DNA of 36,124 nt from CAYXBG01 sp964463145 (GCA_964463145.1 CAYXBG010000011.1:1-36124), one strand, 5' to 3'. Shown: positions 26,460 through 35,279, counted from the first letter of the stretch. Notes: generated from the sequence alone by a model not told the origin. Translations and numbers: made by a program.

Positions 26460-27161
26460 TCAAGCTGTTGCCGAATCACCCACTGCCAAAGGACCATCTA
26501 GGAGCTGTTGAACCGTGGCCACCCGACCAAAATGGTAGGCCCAGTTGGTGAGAAAAACCTTCTGCAATAGTTCAGGGTCGACCACTCCCCATCCCAGATC
26601 AGGTAGGGCTGACCCAGCAGTCCCGTCACTCAACATTACAACATTAAAATCCTTTGCTACTCCATCTCTCGCAGTACATTCCACACAGGCTCCTACTGAG
26701 ACTCCCGACACAATTAAGTTGGATACACCCAACTCGGTCAACACAGCCTCCAGGCGAGTGTATGGGAAACCCGACTGACGGATTTTATTGACGATAAGAT
26801 CACCTTGTTGGGGAACAACCGCCTCCCACATCTCAACCCCAGGACTCCCAGACTTAAGGATTTCTCCGTCTCGGATCGCTGGAAATCGATCACCTAAAGT
26901 CCCCATGTCGCAGGCCCCTGGTGTATGTACGTGGTTAATATAAATGACGGGAAGATTCAATTCCCGACAACGCTTCAACAAAACAGCCACACGGTCAGCA
27001 GCCTCACGGCCACCTGGAAAATCACTACCCTTACCCCATTTCTCTGAGATATTTGGAGCTAGGAAATCACAGCTCATGTCAATCACTAACACTGCACTGT
27101 TTTCAGGGGTGATATCCATAAGATCGGTTCGTGGCTTTAGGTTAATCGAACGAGCACACAT
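26460..27161 (-). CDS. Cysteine hydrolase of the isochorismatase family
   Basis: A 233-residue cytoplasmic hydrolase with the expected catalytic residues Asp28 (VLVIDM), Lys126 (IVNKIRQ) and Cys159 (VGACVECTARDG). Family members include N-carbamoylsarcosine amidohydrolase, nicotinamidase and ureidoacrylate amidohydrolase. In context with HyuA and HyuB the most interesting possibility is hydrolysis of an N-carbamoyl amino acid to amino acid, CO2 and ammonia. The start at 27161 has GAGGTG 6 bases upstream. It is the first gene of the operon, and its stop lies 42 bases before the proposed MBL start. A good minus-strand promoter lies about 40 bases upstream. Confidence 0.88.
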   Translation of the reverse strand: MCARSINLKPRTDLMDITPENSAVLVIDMSCDFLAPNISEKWGKGSDFPGGREAADRVAVLLKRCRELNLPVIYINHVHTPGACDMGTLGDRFPAIRDGEILKSGSPGVEMWEAVVPQQGDLIVNKIRQSGFPYTRLEAVLTELGVSNLIVSGVSVGACVECTARDGVAKDFNVVMLSDGTAGSALPDLGWGVVDPELLQKVFLTNWAYHFGRVATVQQLLDGPLAVGDSATA

Positions 27162-27203
27162 TGCCGCACCTCATTTCAAATTGGGGGAAAATTCCTTTCG
27201 AGA

Positions 27204-27230
27204 AATATACGAGGCGGGCCAACAAGTCAA
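27204..27230 (-). promoter_or_regulatory. Putative promoter for the hydantoinase operon
   Basis: On the minus strand TTGACT (27225-27230) and TATATT (27204-27209) are separated by 15 bases, one or two shorter than ideal. Both hexamers match five of six consensus bases. It lies about 43 bases from the ATG at 27161 in the divergent region 27162-27342. Confidence 0.4.
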
Positions 27231-27330
27231 GACACAAGAAAAGACATAGCTTGCGAAATCAATATAAATCCAGACTTAGCTTTTGTCTAAATCCTCTCGA
27301 CTTGGACTATAGAATTAGCTCCTAGTATCC
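27231..27330. other. Divergent region between hydantoinase operon and acyl-CoA synthetase
   Basis: This AT-richer stretch between the two divergent transcripts probably holds the plus-strand promoter. TATAGA occurs at 27308-27313, but the nearest -35-like hexamer (TTGTCT, 27283-27288) is 19 bases away, so I do not call a promoter there. Confidence 0.3.
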
Positions 27331-27342
27331 TTGAGGAATCCT

Positions 27343-29007
27343 ATGATTACTGAACAAACAACCTGGATTGAGAATCTAACATTCTCTCAAGTTTTAGAGA
27401 CCACAGCTCTGAAATACGGATCGCAGGAAGCTCTTATTTTTCCATCTCTGAACTATCGAATAAGTTACCAAGAGCTACACGAGGAAGTCCTTCTCGTAAG
27501 CCGAGCCCTTCTGGCCTTGGGTGTTAAACCTGGGGAGCACGTAGGGATTTGGTCTACCAACCGGCCTGAGTGGGTGATCAGTCAGTTTGCTACAGCCCAA
27601 ATAGGGGCGGCATTGGTGAATATTAATCCAGCCTATAGGACTCACGAGTTGGAATACATCCTGCAACAGGCAAATATCAGCACCCTCATCCTTGCAGATC
27701 AGTTCAAAGACAGTAAATACTTCGAAATCCTGGAAGAAGTGTGCCCTCAGGTAACCAAAGTCTCTCCTGGGAAATTAAACACTGAAAAGTTCCCAAAACT
27801 ACGTCGAGTCATCGGACTTGGAAAAACTGCATTTTCGGCTGTAATGTCGTGGGATCAAATGCGCGAAATGGCCTCTGAAATCCCCCCCCGATCTCTGAAA
27901 GATATCAGTGCAGATGTCACCAACCAGGCAGTGGTCAACCTCCAGTACACATCGGGTACGACTGGTTTTCCTAAAGGAGTACAACTAACCCATCGCAACC
28001 TGCTGATGAATGCCTATTATGTCGGAAAGCGTATGCGCACGACTCACCTCGATCGAATTTGTATCCCCGTGCCCTTTTACCACTGCTTCGGATGTGTACT
28101 GGGCACACTTCTTTGTGTGACCCATGGTGCATCTATGATAATCCCAGCCGAGGTCTTCACTGCGACAGATACTCTCGGGGCGATTCAAGACGAACACTGT
28201 ACGGCAATCTATGGTGTTCCCACGATGTTCATCGCCCAGCTAGAACACTCTGAATTCCAAGATTATGATCTTTCATCTCTGCGAACAGGAATCATGGCGG
28301 GAAGCCCGTGTCCTATCGAAGTCATGCGGAGAGTAGTTCAGGACATGGGTGCCCATGAGATTACAATCGCCTATGGCCTTACAGAAGCCTCCCCCGTAAT
28401 CACACAAACCCGCACTACAGATCCTCTGGAAATCCGGGTTGGCACGGTTGGCAAACCAATGACAGGACTTGAAGTGAAGACAGTAATTCCAGGAACTGAA
28501 GATACCACTGCTCCTGGTGAAATTGGCGAACTCATGGTTCGAGGGCATTGCGTCATGAAAGGATACTACCGAAGAGCCGAAGATACAGCCGAAGCCATCA
28601 CACCCGACGGATGGCTCCACACTGGCGATTTAGCGGACTGTCGCGACGGCTTTTACCGAATAACAGGACGAATTAAAGACCTGGTGATCCGCGGAGGAGA
28701 AAACATATATCCTAGGGAGATTGAGGAATTTCTATTTACACATCCTGCTATAGTCGATGTCCAGGTTGTTGGATTACCTGACCGGAAATATGGAGAGGAA
28801 CTTTCCGCTTGGATCCAACTCAAGCCTGACCATCACTTAACAGGAGAAGAAGTGACAAGTTTCTGCAAAGGTAAAATCTCACACTTCAAGATACCTGTTC
28901 ACATTTTTTTCGTCGATTCCTACCCGACTACAGTTACAGGTAAAATCCAAAAATTTAAATTGCGTGAATTAGGCATCGAAAGCTTGAAGGACAAAGGAAT
29001 CTACTAA
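27343..29007 (+). CDS. Fatty-acyl-CoA synthetase-like AMP-binding protein
   Basis: Full-length ANL ligase of about 554 residues that makes an acyl-CoA from a carboxylic acid, ATP and CoA. The ATP loop YTSGTTGFPK is at 202-211, YGLTEASP follows, then the TGDLADCRDGFYRITGR hinge, NIYPREIEE and the C-terminal TGKIQKFKLRE with the catalytic lysine. It most resembles the medium/long-chain FadD-like group. The start at 27343 is preferred over TTG 27331 because TTGAGGA lies just upstream. It is divergent from the hydantoinase operon (181 bases apart) and is followed by the NCS1 permease after 53 bases. The acid it activates is not known. Confidence 0.88.
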   Translation: MITEQTTWIENLTFSQVLETTALKYGSQEALIFPSLNYRISYQELHEEVLLVSRALLALGVKPGEHVGIWSTNRPEWVISQFATAQIGAALVNINPAYRTHELEYILQQANISTLILADQFKDSKYFEILEEVCPQVTKVSPGKLNTEKFPKLRRVIGLGKTAFSAVMSWDQMREMASEIPPRSLKDISADVTNQAVVNLQYTSGTTGFPKGVQLTHRNLLMNAYYVGKRMRTTHLDRICIPVPFYHCFGCVLGTLLCVTHGASMIIPAEVFTATDTLGAIQDEHCTAIYGVPTMFIAQLEHSEFQDYDLSSLRTGIMAGSPCPIEVMRRVVQDMGAHEITIAYGLTEASPVITQTRTTDPLEIRVGTVGKPMTGLEVKTVIPGTEDTTAPGEIGELMVRGHCVMKGYYRRAEDTAEAITPDGWLHTGDLADCRDGFYRITGRIKDLVIRGGENIYPREIEEFLFTHPAIVDVQVVGLPDRKYGEELSAWIQLKPDHHLTGEEVTSFCKGKISHFKIPVHIFFVDSYPTTVTGKIQKFKLRELGIESLKDKGIY

Positions 29008-29060
29008 AAGAGCCCACTAGGAAATCTGTATTTTTTGTTACAACACACTAAGGATTAACA

Positions 29061-30356
29061 ATGCCGCTAGAAGTTGAATCTCACGGAATCGATGCCGTAC
29101 CAAGTGCTGACAGAACACAGGGTTGGTTTGGTCTCTTCGCTATGTACGCTGGAGTCAATATTTGCCTGCCGATGATGTTGATGGGAGGCTCTTTTGTTCC
29201 CGGGATGTCCTTCTGGCAAATTGTCCTATGCTCGCTTCTTGGAAATGCTATCGGATTTTCACTAACCTGCCTATCCGGATACGCAGGGGTAGATCAGGGA
29301 CTCCCTGCATCGGTCATAACCCGTGCTCCTCTGGGTTATCCAATAGGAACATGGATACCCTCTGTTGTGCTGGCGATAACCCTAGCAGGCTGGTTCGCTG
29401 TACAAACCGAACTGGCAGCTATGGCTGCCGACGGACTCCTACTCTACTTCACCGACACCTCTTACCCTCTACTCACTATCTTTGCCATGGGAGCAACCAA
29501 CATCTACTTTGCCGTTATGGGCTTTGGTTGGATGCGAAGATTAGCAGCTTTCTCGGTACCAGCTCTGATTGTTCTGGCCATTCTACTAATTGTAGAGATA
29601 ACAAAGAATTTCCCTGTATTTGAGCTTATTTCCCGCGACGGTGATGGAAGTATTACCTTTATGCAAGCCCTGAACATAATAATATCCGGACAACTAGCAG
29701 GTTCTCTGTCCGCTTCTGACATATCCCGTTATGCCCGCAAACATCGATCCCTCTGGGGGGGAGTTGTTGTCGGTGTTACTCCTGTCGCAGCAACAATCAC
29801 TGCCCTGGGAGCTCTTTCGGCACTCACCAGTGGCAACTGGAACCCAGTGCAAGGGGTTCAGACATTGGGTCTTGGAGTAGGGGCACTCGTCCTCATAATC
29901 CTGGCTACTTGGACAACCAATGACAAGAACCTTTATTCCGGAGGCCTGGCCCTAACAAACCTTTTTCCTGCTTGGCCCCGGTGGCAACTGACACTTTTGT
30001 TAGGAACAGTCGGCACAATCGCTGCTTGTTTTCGTCTAACTAATCATTTCCTTCAATGGCTTATCGCACTGGGAGTAGTTTTCGCCCCCCTGGGTGGGGT
30101 CCTAATCGCAGATTATTTCGTGGTTCGGAAAAGGCAAATCCATATACCAGAACTCTACAAAGACAACGGAAGGTACCGCTTTAAAGGCGGTCTCAATTGG
30201 GTGGCATTGGCCGCCATGGCAATAGGCCTAGGCGTCCGCCTATTTGTTTCCGCAGAAGCGCTCCCTACTGTAGCCTCATTTCTCTCTACAGGCCTATCAT
30301 ACGTCCTGTTGATGCGCATTTTTTGGCCTGCACATTTCTCTAAAACCTCAGACTGA
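29061..30356 (+). CDS. NCS1-family permease (CodB/Mhp1-like)
   Basis: A 431-residue membrane protein with about 12 hydrophobic segments, typical of the nucleobase:cation symporter-1 family, which imports cytosine, hydantoins, allantoin or related ring compounds with Na+ or H+. Visible signs are an SDISRYARKHRSLWGG loop, the AGWFAVQTEL segment and a CodB-like length. An AAGGA site lies 6 bases before the ATG. It is in the same direction as the acyl-CoA synthetase 53 bases upstream. Because HyuA, HyuB and a carbamoyl-type hydrolase lie on the divergent operon, a hydantoin-like substrate is attractive, but this is inference from context. Confidence 0.85.
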   Translation: MPLEVESHGIDAVPSADRTQGWFGLFAMYAGVNICLPMMLMGGSFVPGMSFWQIVLCSLLGNAIGFSLTCLSGYAGVDQGLPASVITRAPLGYPIGTWIPSVVLAITLAGWFAVQTELAAMAADGLLLYFTDTSYPLLTIFAMGATNIYFAVMGFGWMRRLAAFSVPALIVLAILLIVEITKNFPVFELISRDGDGSITFMQALNIIISGQLAGSLSASDISRYARKHRSLWGGVVVGVTPVAATITALGALSALTSGNWNPVQGVQTLGLGVGALVLIILATWTTNDKNLYSGGLALTNLFPAWPRWQLTLLLGTVGTIAACFRLTNHFLQWLIALGVVFAPLGGVLIADYFVVRKRQIHIPELYKDNGRYRFKGGLNWVALAAMAIGLGVRLFVSAEALPTVASFLSTGLSYVLLMRIFWPAHFSKTSD

Positions 30357-30388
30357 CTGCCTCCGGAAAATACTGGATAGAAGGCAGT
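30356..30388. terminator. Possible hairpin between the permease and the alpha/beta hydrolase
   Basis: ACTGCCT (30356-30362) and AGGCAGT (30382-30388) form a 7-bp stem around a 19-base loop in the 104-base gap between convergent genes. The long loop and lack of a T-run make this a weak terminator candidate. Confidence 0.25.
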
Positions 30389-30460
30389 TCCCCAATCAAA
30401 TTTCGGGCCTTTAACTGGCTTCAGGAAGACCACTTTCAAAGAAATCCAGAAATTGTTCTT

Positions 30461-31297
30461 CTAGCTCATCCTCCGCAAGATTGCCTGAAACAATTCCCCC
30501 TCTTCTTCGCATAGAGTCAACGCTGTTTCATCGTGATCCATGTCATCCAGTACTAACAGTTCGGCCTCTCTACCAAGACCTTGAATCAGTCGGGTTATCT
30601 CCTGGTTTTCTCCCATCCAATGATCCTCTTTGGATCCAATAGCTACCAGGGTCCAGGGAGGTGCATTCCGTACATGGTGCAGCGGACTTGCAGCATGTCT
30701 GTCCTCTGGTTGAGCCAGGTAACTACCAATGGCCGGATCAGCCGCATCATAAGGACCACTTATGGGCACACTCCCCTTGATCAAATCTTGCGGCAGTCCG
30801 CGCTCCTCGAGCCACTCAATCCTAACAGTTAAATCCACTGTCAGGATTCCTCCTGCTGAATGGCCTCCTAAGTAGATCCGCTGAGGATCTCCCCCTAGAG
30901 AGCTAATGTTCTTATATACCCACTCCACCACATCCTTGATATCTTCAGGTTGATCCGGGTAGTGAGACTCGGGAGCAAGACGGTAGCTCGGTACTACCGT
31001 TACAATACCGTGCCTTGAGAATGGCAAAGCCACTCCTCCATAGTGGGCTCGATCCCCCTCAATAAATCCCCCTCCGTGAACAAAGATAAAAACAGCAGAA
31101 GACTCAGTTTCTCCTTCGCTACGATACACATCAAGCTTCTGTTTTTCGGCCGCTCCATAGGAAAGGTCCAATCTTGTAATAAGATCCTGACGGGCTCGAG
31201 CCGTTGCAGCATCCAACTGGTCATAGAATGAGACCCAGTCGATGTGAAACTCCCCTGCATGCTGATGTGTGAAGTACTTCGATCGATCAATTGCCAT
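30461..31297 (-). CDS. Alpha/beta hydrolase (kynurenine formamidase/esterase-like)
   Basis: A 279-residue cytoplasmic alpha/beta hydrolase. The oxyanion-hole segment HGGGF is at 74-78, nucleophile Ser147 in GHSAGG, acid Asp225 (GSKEDHW) and base His255 (DMDHDET). The pattern fits the BD-FAE/kynurenine formamidase group, which cleaves N-formyl amides or small esters. The ATG at 31297 is chosen: AGGAGG is 6 bases before it but only 3 before the neighbouring ATG at 31300. It converges with the NCS1 permease and diverges from the MBL gene at 31494. The substrate is unknown. Confidence 0.85.
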   Translation of the reverse strand: MAIDRSKYFTHQHAGEFHIDWVSFYDQLDAATARARQDLITRLDLSYGAAEKQKLDVYRSEGETESSAVFIFVHGGGFIEGDRAHYGGVALPFSRHGIVTVVPSYRLAPESHYPDQPEDIKDVVEWVYKNISSLGGDPQRIYLGGHSAGGILTVDLTVRIEWLEERGLPQDLIKGSVPISGPYDAADPAIGSYLAQPEDRHAASPLHHVRNAPPWTLVAIGSKEDHWMGENQEITRLIQGLGREAELLVLDDMDHDETALTLCEEEGELFQAILRRMS

Positions 31298-31303
31298 CAT
31301 AAT

Positions 31304-31309
31304 CCTCCT
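31304..31309 (-). promoter_or_regulatory. Ribosome binding site deciding between two adjacent ATGs
   Basis: AGGAGG on the minus strand precedes ATG 31300 by 3 bases and ATG 31297 by 6. Six is the better spacing, so 31297 is likely to be used. Confidence 0.5.
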
Positions 31310-31493
31310 GTCCCGATCATTAAATATCCCTTTCTATGATGCAAGATTGAAAAGCGTTAATGGTAAGGTATTAGAATGAAGGGGTCTGCATCTGTGATAT
31401 TCAGAGTGCCCTGTCCTGAATTAAAGTGAAAGAGTTAAGAGTAGCGAATCGAACTCCTGGAATTTAGTTTGCTATACGCATGGAGGAGTTGTC

Positions 31494-32417
31494 ATGAAAT
31501 TCAAATCAGGAATGCAGGTAGTCATAGTGGGGTCGGGGTCGGCTCTTCCTGACCCAGTGCGAGCGAATCCCAGTCAAGCAGTGGTAATAGACGGAGAAGT
31601 ATTGTTATTCGATTGTGGTGAGCGCGCTACGGTAAACCTCACACTAGCCGGCATAAATCCAATAGATGTAGATACACTTTTCTTAACACACCTCCACTGG
31701 GACCACATGGTCGACTACAACTACCTTCTCATGACCACGTGGAACAGCGGAAAAGACAACACATTAAACGTCTACGGACCTCCAGGAACTCAAGAAATGC
31801 ATGACGCTTTTCTAAAAGCCCACGCGGTCGATGTTGAGTTTGTGCGAGTATTTGTTGAGAGCCTACCGGACCACATCACAGAGCGTCCAAAACCTGTTCC
31901 GGACGTCAAAATCCATGGGCTGCAAGAGGGAGTAGTATTAGAAACAGACAGCTATCGAGTGATCGCTCTAGAAGTTCAACACCTTAATTTACTCGGTTTT
32001 GAACATTCGTCATGGGGATTTCGTGTCGAGTCAGACTACGGAACGGTGGCTCTAAGCGGTGATACCGTTCCTTGCGACGCGATTGTGGAACTTGCTAAAG
32101 ATGTAGACCTACTAGTTCACGAAGCTACTTTTTTGGATGAAATCATTGCTCAGAGGGCACCTGCCTGGACAGGACATAGTGGACCTACAGATGTAGGCCG
32201 AACGGCTCAGCTCGCAGGTGCGCGAAAAGTTGTATTAACACACCTCGGCCCCTACGACAGCGTCCCTAAAGCGGTTGAGATGGCGTCCATGTATTATGGC
32301 CCCAGACAAGGGCCTCAGATTTGGTCCAAAATCCTAAGCGATACAGCTTCCCAGTATGATGGACCGATTGTAATAGGAGAGGACGCAATGGTTTTTGAGA
32401 TCGGAGAAAAGAGTTGA
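31494..32417 (+). CDS. Metallo-beta-lactamase fold hydrolase, MBL copy 2
   Basis: Paralogue of the MBL at 25501-26418, 307 residues, cytoplasmic by lack of a signal. HLHWDH lies at 66-71, with later ligands in VQHLNL, SGDTVP and THLGPY. A strong GGAGGAG ribosome site with 5-base spacing precedes the ATG at 31494. The APC permease starts 66 bases after its stop on the same strand, so the two probably form one unit: an imported compound may be the hydrolase substrate, which is inference. The protein has the length of a short-form RNase Z, but the context speaks against tRNA processing. Confidence 0.87.
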   Translation: MKFKSGMQVVIVGSGSALPDPVRANPSQAVVIDGEVLLFDCGERATVNLTLAGINPIDVDTLFLTHLHWDHMVDYNYLLMTTWNSGKDNTLNVYGPPGTQEMHDAFLKAHAVDVEFVRVFVESLPDHITERPKPVPDVKIHGLQEGVVLETDSYRVIALEVQHLNLLGFEHSSWGFRVESDYGTVALSGDTVPCDAIVELAKDVDLLVHEATFLDEIIAQRAPAWTGHSGPTDVGRTAQLAGARKVVLTHLGPYDSVPKAVEMASMYYGPRQGPQIWSKILSDTASQYDGPIVIGEDAMVFEIGEKS

Positions 32418-32482
32418 CTCGGATAAAATCTTCTCGAAACTGCGTCCATGTAATGACTGAAAATTTACTGGAGTAAATCCTT

Positions 32483-33994
32483 ATGGATGAATCAGCTCCT
32501 AGCTCTTCCAATCTGGTTTCTGATCAGCACGGCCCAGGATTAAGGCGTGACTTAGGAAGGCTTCAAAGTTACGCAACATTAATAGGTATTTTTATAGGAG
32601 CAGGTGCTTTTGTTGTAACAGCGCGTGCTGGATCCGAAGCCGGGCCATCCGTGTTCCTAGCCTATCTACTAATGGGCCCTATACTGTTGGCCACTTCAGT
32701 GGCATATATGGTTTTCCTAAGTACGCCACTGGGTGTCCGTCCAGGCGGTGCCTATATACATATCTCTCGCACCTTCGGGTCCTACTACATCGGTTACATC
32801 GCCATGTGGATGAAACTAATAGGGTTCCTGGGGGCCCTAGCCGTTCTGGCTATGGCCTTTGGAGAGTATATGACTTTCTTTTTCCCCGATATCAACCAAG
32901 CCATGGCAGCCACACTCTGTCTCACGGTTCTGTACAGCGTCAGTATAGTAGGTATCCGCTACTACGGGTGGCTACAGACGGTCATGACCAGCATACTCCT
33001 AGTATCCCTGACCATATTGATCATTCCCGGTCTTTTTGCAGTAGAACTCGAACATTACTCACCCTTACTCCCGTATGGATGGGATGGCCTCCTAACTGCC
33101 ATGGCAACACTGTTCTTCGGCTATGCTGGCTTTGAAACTCTCGCCCAAACTGCAGGCGAGACAAAAGATCCTAGATCGTCACTACCTACAGTATTTTTTA
33201 GAGGCATTTGTATCTCCGTTTTTATCTATGTCCTTATGGCTTTTGTGGCTTTTGGAGTAGTCCCCTTTAAAGAGCTGGCGGCTTCGGAAACAGCCATGGC
33301 CGATGTGGCCAGTGTTTATCTGCCTTTTGGAGGGCCTACCATCGTAGCAATCGGGGCTCTGATGGCTTTTACCACCTCCATCAACGGTTCAATCCTGGTG
33401 CCCTCTCGGATTCTTCTGGTTTTTGCTGAAGACCGAATTCTCCCAGAATTCAAATTCCTCCACTCTGCCGCATCTGCGCTCAAAAATCGAAGTGACTACT
33501 CATCAAATGGGCAGGCCAGAGGATTCCTGCGTATTTTGGCCATGGTCTTTTCATGCCTATCAGTGGTTTTAAATTTAACTGCCATCAGTCAGCGATTTCG
33601 AACTCCGCACGTTAGCTTGATAATTAGTTTTATTATCTCCGTTACCCTCATCTGGACGGGAACTATCGATTACATGCTTAGCGTTGCCTTACAGGGAGTG
33701 TTTATCCTATATGTAATCCATGGAGCAGCAGTCATTGCACTTCCGTTCATCAGGCCCACCCTTTATTCAAAAGCCAAAACAAAATTTAGCCCTGCTCTTA
33801 TTGTCCTCACTGGACTTTTTTCGATGGCTTCTATCATCTGGTTTTCAAGACAACTATTCATAGGAAATACATCCGCAACACGCTTGATCATCGCATGGGT
33901 TTTGATCGGTACTCTGCTCTATGCAATGGCACGCTGGGAGGGAAAGAAGGATGGCCATGACTACGCGAAAAGACTTGTAGAAGAGTGGCAGTAA
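32483..33994 (+). CDS. APC-superfamily amino acid/amine permease
   Basis: A 503-residue membrane protein with about 12 hydrophobic segments and the first-helix glycine motif IGIFIGAGAFV typical of the APC superfamily (amino acid, polyamine, organocation transporters). Unlike an exchanger it is long, with a hydrophilic N-terminus of about 25 residues and a charged C-terminal tail (EGKKDGHDYAKRL). It has no strong ribosome site (TGGAG is about 11 bases upstream). It is paired with MBL copy 2. The substrate is unknown, likely an amino acid or amine. Confidence 0.85.
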   Translation: MDESAPSSSNLVSDQHGPGLRRDLGRLQSYATLIGIFIGAGAFVVTARAGSEAGPSVFLAYLLMGPILLATSVAYMVFLSTPLGVRPGGAYIHISRTFGSYYIGYIAMWMKLIGFLGALAVLAMAFGEYMTFFFPDINQAMAATLCLTVLYSVSIVGIRYYGWLQTVMTSILLVSLTILIIPGLFAVELEHYSPLLPYGWDGLLTAMATLFFGYAGFETLAQTAGETKDPRSSLPTVFFRGICISVFIYVLMAFVAFGVVPFKELAASETAMADVASVYLPFGGPTIVAIGALMAFTTSINGSILVPSRILLVFAEDRILPEFKFLHSAASALKNRSDYSSNGQARGFLRILAMVFSCLSVVLNLTAISQRFRTPHVSLIISFIISVTLIWTGTIDYMLSVALQGVFILYVIHGAAVIALPFIRPTLYSKAKTKFSPALIVLTGLFSMASIIWFSRQLFIGNTSATRLIIAWVLIGTLLYAMARWEGKKDGHDYAKRLVEEWQ

Positions 33995-34129
33995 AGTATC
34001 AAAAGTCTGGCTTGAATTTGGACAATGGCCTTCAGCGTTGAGGGTTACGAAATACAGTCGCATTTACCTTGTGACCACAAAACCTCTAGCTTGCTTCACA
34101 CTGGAGTGTTATCCAGACGGTTCCACTTA

Positions 34130-35224
34130 CTAAGCTCCAATTCTAAGGACAAGGCCATCTGAGGCCAGGATTACTGGGCCACTATAATGCCTTCGCATAG
34201 AAGCCAAGAACTCATCCCAAATTTCGGGGCCACGCCTCGGGCCATAGTACTTGTGGGACATGGCAACAGCTCCCGCTGAGCTAGTGTAAGGAGGGAGATG
34301 TGTCGCTACCAGTTTTCCAACTCCTGCCTTTTCAGCTATTGCCCCTAGCTGGGCTGGGCTGGTATGCCCTTCTGGTCGACCCTTCTCCTCATCGGTTGCG
34401 TTGAACTTGCCCCCTTTTGTCATATTCAGATCTGGGATAACACATTCATGGATGAGCAGATCTGCTCCGCGAGCCAGTTCAGTCAATTCAGATGATGGAG
34501 CCGTATCACCGCTGATCACTACGGAACCCCAATCACAATCAACTCGGTAGCCCAGACTCCTCACCCCCATCGATCGATAATGAGGGGTCTCGATCGCAGT
34601 CACCCTGAAACGGTCGTTCTCAACAATCAATCCTGCATCACAATCCCGCACATCTACTGGCGGCTGATCAACTGGTGGCTGTGTACCCTCGTCTGGCCAG
34701 GATCTAATCAGATGACGTATGAATTTGAGGTCCACCTTGTGCATTCCGAAGATAGCACTTTCCGACATTTCTTGAGTTCCTCTCGGCCCAAAGACCTTAA
34801 AGGGCTCGCTTCGACCTGCAATCCAACTGGAAATCACAAAGTAGTCATATGTGGCAATGTGGTCAAAATGAAGATGCGTAAAGAAAAGAAAGTCGACATC
34901 CACCGGGTTAATTCCAACTAAGGCCAGATTGTCCATAGCCTTCCTTCCACAGTCAAACTGGATAATCTGGCCATCTACAATCACCGCCTGACTCGCATTG
35001 CCTCGATAAGGGTCTATGAGTGCTGACCCCGAACCTGTTATCACTACATGCATCCCTCGGGAGAAATCCTCAATTACTGAATGAGATTCCCTTGCAGGCA
35101 AATTATCCGCCACGCTTAGAGCTGCCGCACCCCCAAAAAGAGACCCTAGGAAACCTCTTCGATGCGGATCTCGAAATCCCATCCTTTTAGTAGAGGACTC
35201 AATTTTATCGAAATTTCTGAACAT
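34130..35224 (-). CDS. Tat-exported metallo-beta-lactamase fold hydrolase, MBL copy 3
   Basis: Third MBL paralogue, 364 residues, with a twin-arginine signal: RRGFLGSLFGGAAALSVA at about 22-39 (Arg22 and Arg23), so exported folded. Metal ligands: HLHFDH at 117-122, then TPHYRS, SGDTAP and THLPPY. It carries an insertion (TKGGKFNATDEEKGRP) absent from the two cytoplasmic copies. The start at 35224 has AAGGAGG 5 bases upstream, and the ATG at 35242 is less likely. It lies 55 bases downstream of the truncated CoA ligase and is probably in one operon with it. Export implies periplasmic hydrolysis before uptake; the substrate is unknown. Confidence 0.87.
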   Translation of the reverse strand: MFRNFDKIESSTKRMGFRDPHRRGFLGSLFGGAAALSVADNLPARESHSVIEDFSRGMHVVITGSGSALIDPYRGNASQAVIVDGQIIQFDCGRKAMDNLALVGINPVDVDFLFFTHLHFDHIATYDYFVISSWIAGRSEPFKVFGPRGTQEMSESAIFGMHKVDLKFIRHLIRSWPDEGTQPPVDQPPVDVRDCDAGLIVENDRFRVTAIETPHYRSMGVRSLGYRVDCDWGSVVISGDTAPSSELTELARGADLLIHECVIPDLNMTKGGKFNATDEEKGRPEGHTSPAQLGAIAEKAGVGKLVATHLPPYTSSAGAVAMSHKYYGPRRGPEIWDEFLASMRRHYSGPVILASDGLVLRIGA

Positions 35225-35229
35225 CTCTT

Positions 35230-35236
35230 CCTCCTT
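35230..35236 (-). promoter_or_regulatory. Ribosome binding site setting the Tat-MBL start at 35224
   Basis: AAGGAGG on the minus strand lies 5 bases before the ATG at 35224. It falls inside the alternative longer frame that would begin at 35242, so the shorter start is favoured. Confidence 0.65.
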
Positions 35237-35279
35237 GTCCATATTCGGGCAATATGTGTAATGTCCCTGGATTTAATCT

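Noticed and set aside
10333..30356. Rut-type pyrimidine catabolic pathway (RutA-like flavin enzyme, RutB-like hydrolase, permease)
   Set aside because: The candidate parts are scattered over 20 kb, there is no clear RutC/RutD/RutF set, and the flavin enzyme lacks close signs of RutA. The hydantoinase link explains the hydrolase better.
31494..32417. tRNA-processing RNase Z annotation for the MBL genes
   Set aside because: Three paralogues with transporter neighbours, one exported by Tat, are not consistent with a single cytoplasmic tRNA maturation enzyme.
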